A stretch of DNA of 64,000 nt from Blautia pseudococcoides (GTDB taxonomy: Bacteria; Bacillota; Clostridia; Lachnospirales; Lachnospiraceae), in the NCBI RefSeq assembly GCF_001689125.2, contig NZ_CP015405.2, positions 463,001 through 527,000 on the forward strand. Reading direction: 5' to 3'. Every line of letters begins with the position of its first letter. The stretch's first letter is position 1. Shown one piece after another: positions 62,400 to 64,000 of this stretch. The notes under the pieces are model-generated. The model did not search any database and was not told the DNA's origin. It saw only the letters and a program-made list of their open reading frames with translations. The translations under genes were made by a program, and so were the position numbers.

Positions 62400-64000
62400 A
62401 TGCAGCGAGAGATATATGAAGTCAAAAAAGAACGATTTAATATAGCAGACCGCCAAAAATATATTCTTCAGGGTGTCTGGCCAAAGGACTATAAAGCTGA
62501 AGTAAAACTGGAAAACACAGTATTGGAAGCAAAAATCAGCGGACAGGAGAGAGTCAGCGCCCTGGAAAGATTTCAGGATTTAGACTTTGAAAATGGTGAG
62601 CGTATTGAGATGGTGGTTCTGCTTCCGGAACAATTAAATAATTCTGGAAAACTGACCATCTATGCCATAAAGGGGGATATTAGGATTTTATGGTTTTCTG
62701 TTGATGCTGGAAAACTGGCAGAAAGGCAGGGAAAGCCTCAGTTTTATATTGAGGAAGTTACAACGGACAAAGAACTCCATAAATGCAAGATCAGAGGCTG
62801 GGCAGCAGGAATACAACAAGTTGATATTAAACTTGAAGATAAAGCAGGAAGAGAAATTTCATGCCATTTGGAAAGGCTGAATAGGGTAGATGTTCAGAAC
62901 CAGTTTTCAGAGATGGATATTGGCGAGAATTCGGGATTTTATTTGGAAGTAGATTATGACAAGCAGAGTTCTTACCGGATTATTTTTCAAACAGGGACGG
63001 AAAGGGCAGTATTTCCAGTGCCGCTGCAGCGTTCAGAGATTATGCAGGAGAAGTTTAAACTTTATTGTAAGAAGTCTGTTCGTTACCTGAAAATACATGG
63101 GATTTCAGGGTTTTCGGCAAAAGTATTTTCAAAAGCAAAAAACCATAAAAATCGTCCTGTTGAATACGCAAAATGGCTTCCAAAGCATCTGCCTTCCCAG
63201 TCGGAACTTACACAGCAGAGAGAAGAAAAATTTGCTTGGGAACCTAAGTTTAGCATTGTGGTACCGCTATTTAAGACTCCTGAAAAATATCTCGAAAGCC
63301 TTATCCGGTCCATACAGGCACAGACTTATGGCAGGTGGGAGCTGTGCTTATCTGATGGAAGTGGAAAAAATTCAGAATTAGAGGGTTTTATAAAAAAAAT
63401 TGCAGAGAATGATAAAAGGATTGTGTATATTTCTCATGAATCTTGTCTGCAGATCTCTGAAAATACGAATGCAGCTATAGAGGCAGCTTCCGGAGAATTT
63501 ATTGTATTTGCAGATCATGATGACGAATTGACACCAAATGCACTCTACGAGTGTGCACGTAGCTTAAATGAGAAAAGGGATACCTTAATTCTGTATTCGG
63601 ATGAAGACAAAATGACTATGGATGGAAATAAATTTTTTCAGCCCCATTTTAAGCCGGATTTCAATATTGATTTATTGTGCACCGTAAATTATATCTGTCA
63701 CCTGTTTGTAGTCAAAAGGGATATTATTAATATGGTGGGGATGTTGAGAAGGGAATTTGACGGAGCACAGGATTATGATTTTATTTTCCGATGTACAGAA
63801 CAGGCGGGAAGAGAGCATATTTGTCATATCCCAAAGATTTTATATCACTGGCGATGTCATGAGGATTCTACAGCAGAGAATCCGGAGAGTAAATTATATG
63901 CCTTTGAAGCCGGAAAAAGGGCAGTAGAGGCTCATTATGAACGGATTGGTGTAAAAGCACAGGTTCAGCAGGGAGAATTCTTGGGACTTTATAGATCTCG
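62400..64000 (+). CDS. Glycosyltransferase with N-terminal beta domain and GT2 domain, 3' end outside window
   Basis: Partial gene; 533 residues are seen and the frame is open to the window edge. The start ATG (62400) follows AAAGGAG. The first 270 residues are beta-rich and lack a recognised catalytic motif; such N-terminal domains accompany large GT2 rhamnosyltransferase-type proteins. A GT2 domain starts at about residue 287: FSIVVPLFKTPEKYLESLI, a SDGSGKN variant of the DDxS block, ADHDDELTPNA and FDGAQDYDFIFR. It continues the wzm-wzt operon with a 10-base gap and probably adds sugars to the same glycan. More GT domains may lie beyond the edge. Confidence 0.85.
   Translation, partial: MQREIYEVKKERFNIADRQKYILQGVWPKDYKAEVKLENTVLEAKISGQERVSALERFQDLDFENGERIEMVVLLPEQLNNSGKLTIYAIKGDIRILWFSVDAGKLAERQGKPQFYIEEVTTDKELHKCKIRGWAAGIQQVDIKLEDKAGREISCHLERLNRVDVQNQFSEMDIGENSGFYLEVDYDKQSSYRIIFQTGTERAVFPVPLQRSEIMQEKFKLYCKKSVRYLKIHGISGFSAKVFSKAKNHKNRPVEYAKWLPKHLPSQSELTQQREEKFAWEPKFSIVVPLFKTPEKYLESLIRSIQAQTYGRWELCLSDGSGKNSELEGFIKKIAENDKRIVYISHESCLQISENTNAAIEAASGEFIVFADHDDELTPNALYECARSLNEKRDTLILYSDEDKMTMDGNKFFQPHFKPDFNIDLLCTVNYICHLFVVKRDIINMVGMLRREFDGAQDYDFIFRCTEQAGREHICHIPKILYHWRCHEDSTAENPESKLYAFEAGKRAVEAHYERIGVKAQVQQGEFLGLYRS

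Overview
The window looks like a chromosomal segment of a spore-forming Gram-positive Clostridia, most likely Lachnospiraceae and Blautia-like. The grounds are: sporulation genes gpr and spoIIP, Firmicutes housekeeping genes (rpsT, lepA, hemW, cdaA/cdaR, an HPr with His15 and Ser46), strong AGGAGG-type ribosome binding sites with several GTG/TTG starts, and very large secreted proteins with choline-binding-type aromatic repeats. The genus is an inference from gene order and repeat style; no rRNA or tRNA gene was seen.

Region 1 (1-28.7 kb) is a conserved core. A divergent pair (type II secretion F-like protein plus transglutaminase-like lipoprotein against comEA) leads into comEA - two-component system - GerMN lipoprotein - comEC - holA, then rpsT on the other strand, gpr-spoIIP, lepA-hemW, a CBS-domain protein, uvrA, an mreB-family gene, recD2-comF, two unrecognised membrane proteins, cdaA-cdaR-HPr and azlC-azlD. 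Good sigma-A promoters and several hairpin terminators can be read. Small intergenic elements ending in GTTACTGTTCA-like inverted repeats occur between some of these genes.

Region 2 (28.9-64 kb) is a cell-envelope island, visibly more AT-rich from about 31.7 kb. It holds three giant secreted proteins with WYY/GSGAMQTGW-type choline-binding repeats: an L,D-transpeptidase, an amidase/glucosaminidase, and a metallo-beta-lactamase-fold protein that closely resembles pneumococcal phosphorylcholine esterase Pce (CbpE). Between and after them are glycan genes: an ATP-grasp / PLP-enzyme / GtrB-like operon divergent from a pair of tiny EamA-type transporters; a WecE/RffA aminotransferase; a GT8, UDP-galactopyranose mutase, LicD-family protein, Wzx-type flippase, two GT2s, DUF2304 and DUF2142 proteins; a D,D-carboxypeptidase; and finally rfbC, an ABC exporter (Wzm/Wzt with C-terminal glycan-recognition domain), a three-domain GT2-GT2-WsaF-like glycosyltransferase, a methyltransferase, a kinase-like protein with C-terminal coiled coil, and a further GT running off the end.

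Read together, the island appears to build two surface glycans: a flippase-exported one, possibly decorated through LicD with phosphocholine or a similar group, and an ABC-exported rhamnose-type one. It also encodes secreted wall enzymes that bind, cut and perhaps de-decorate the wall. The two most interesting proposals are (a) a writer/eraser/reader set for wall phosphocholine, with the eraser's catalytic domain split by a roughly 335-residue insertion, and (b) a two-gene version of the WbdD methyltransferase-kinase-coiled-coil chain terminator next to an ABC glycan exporter.
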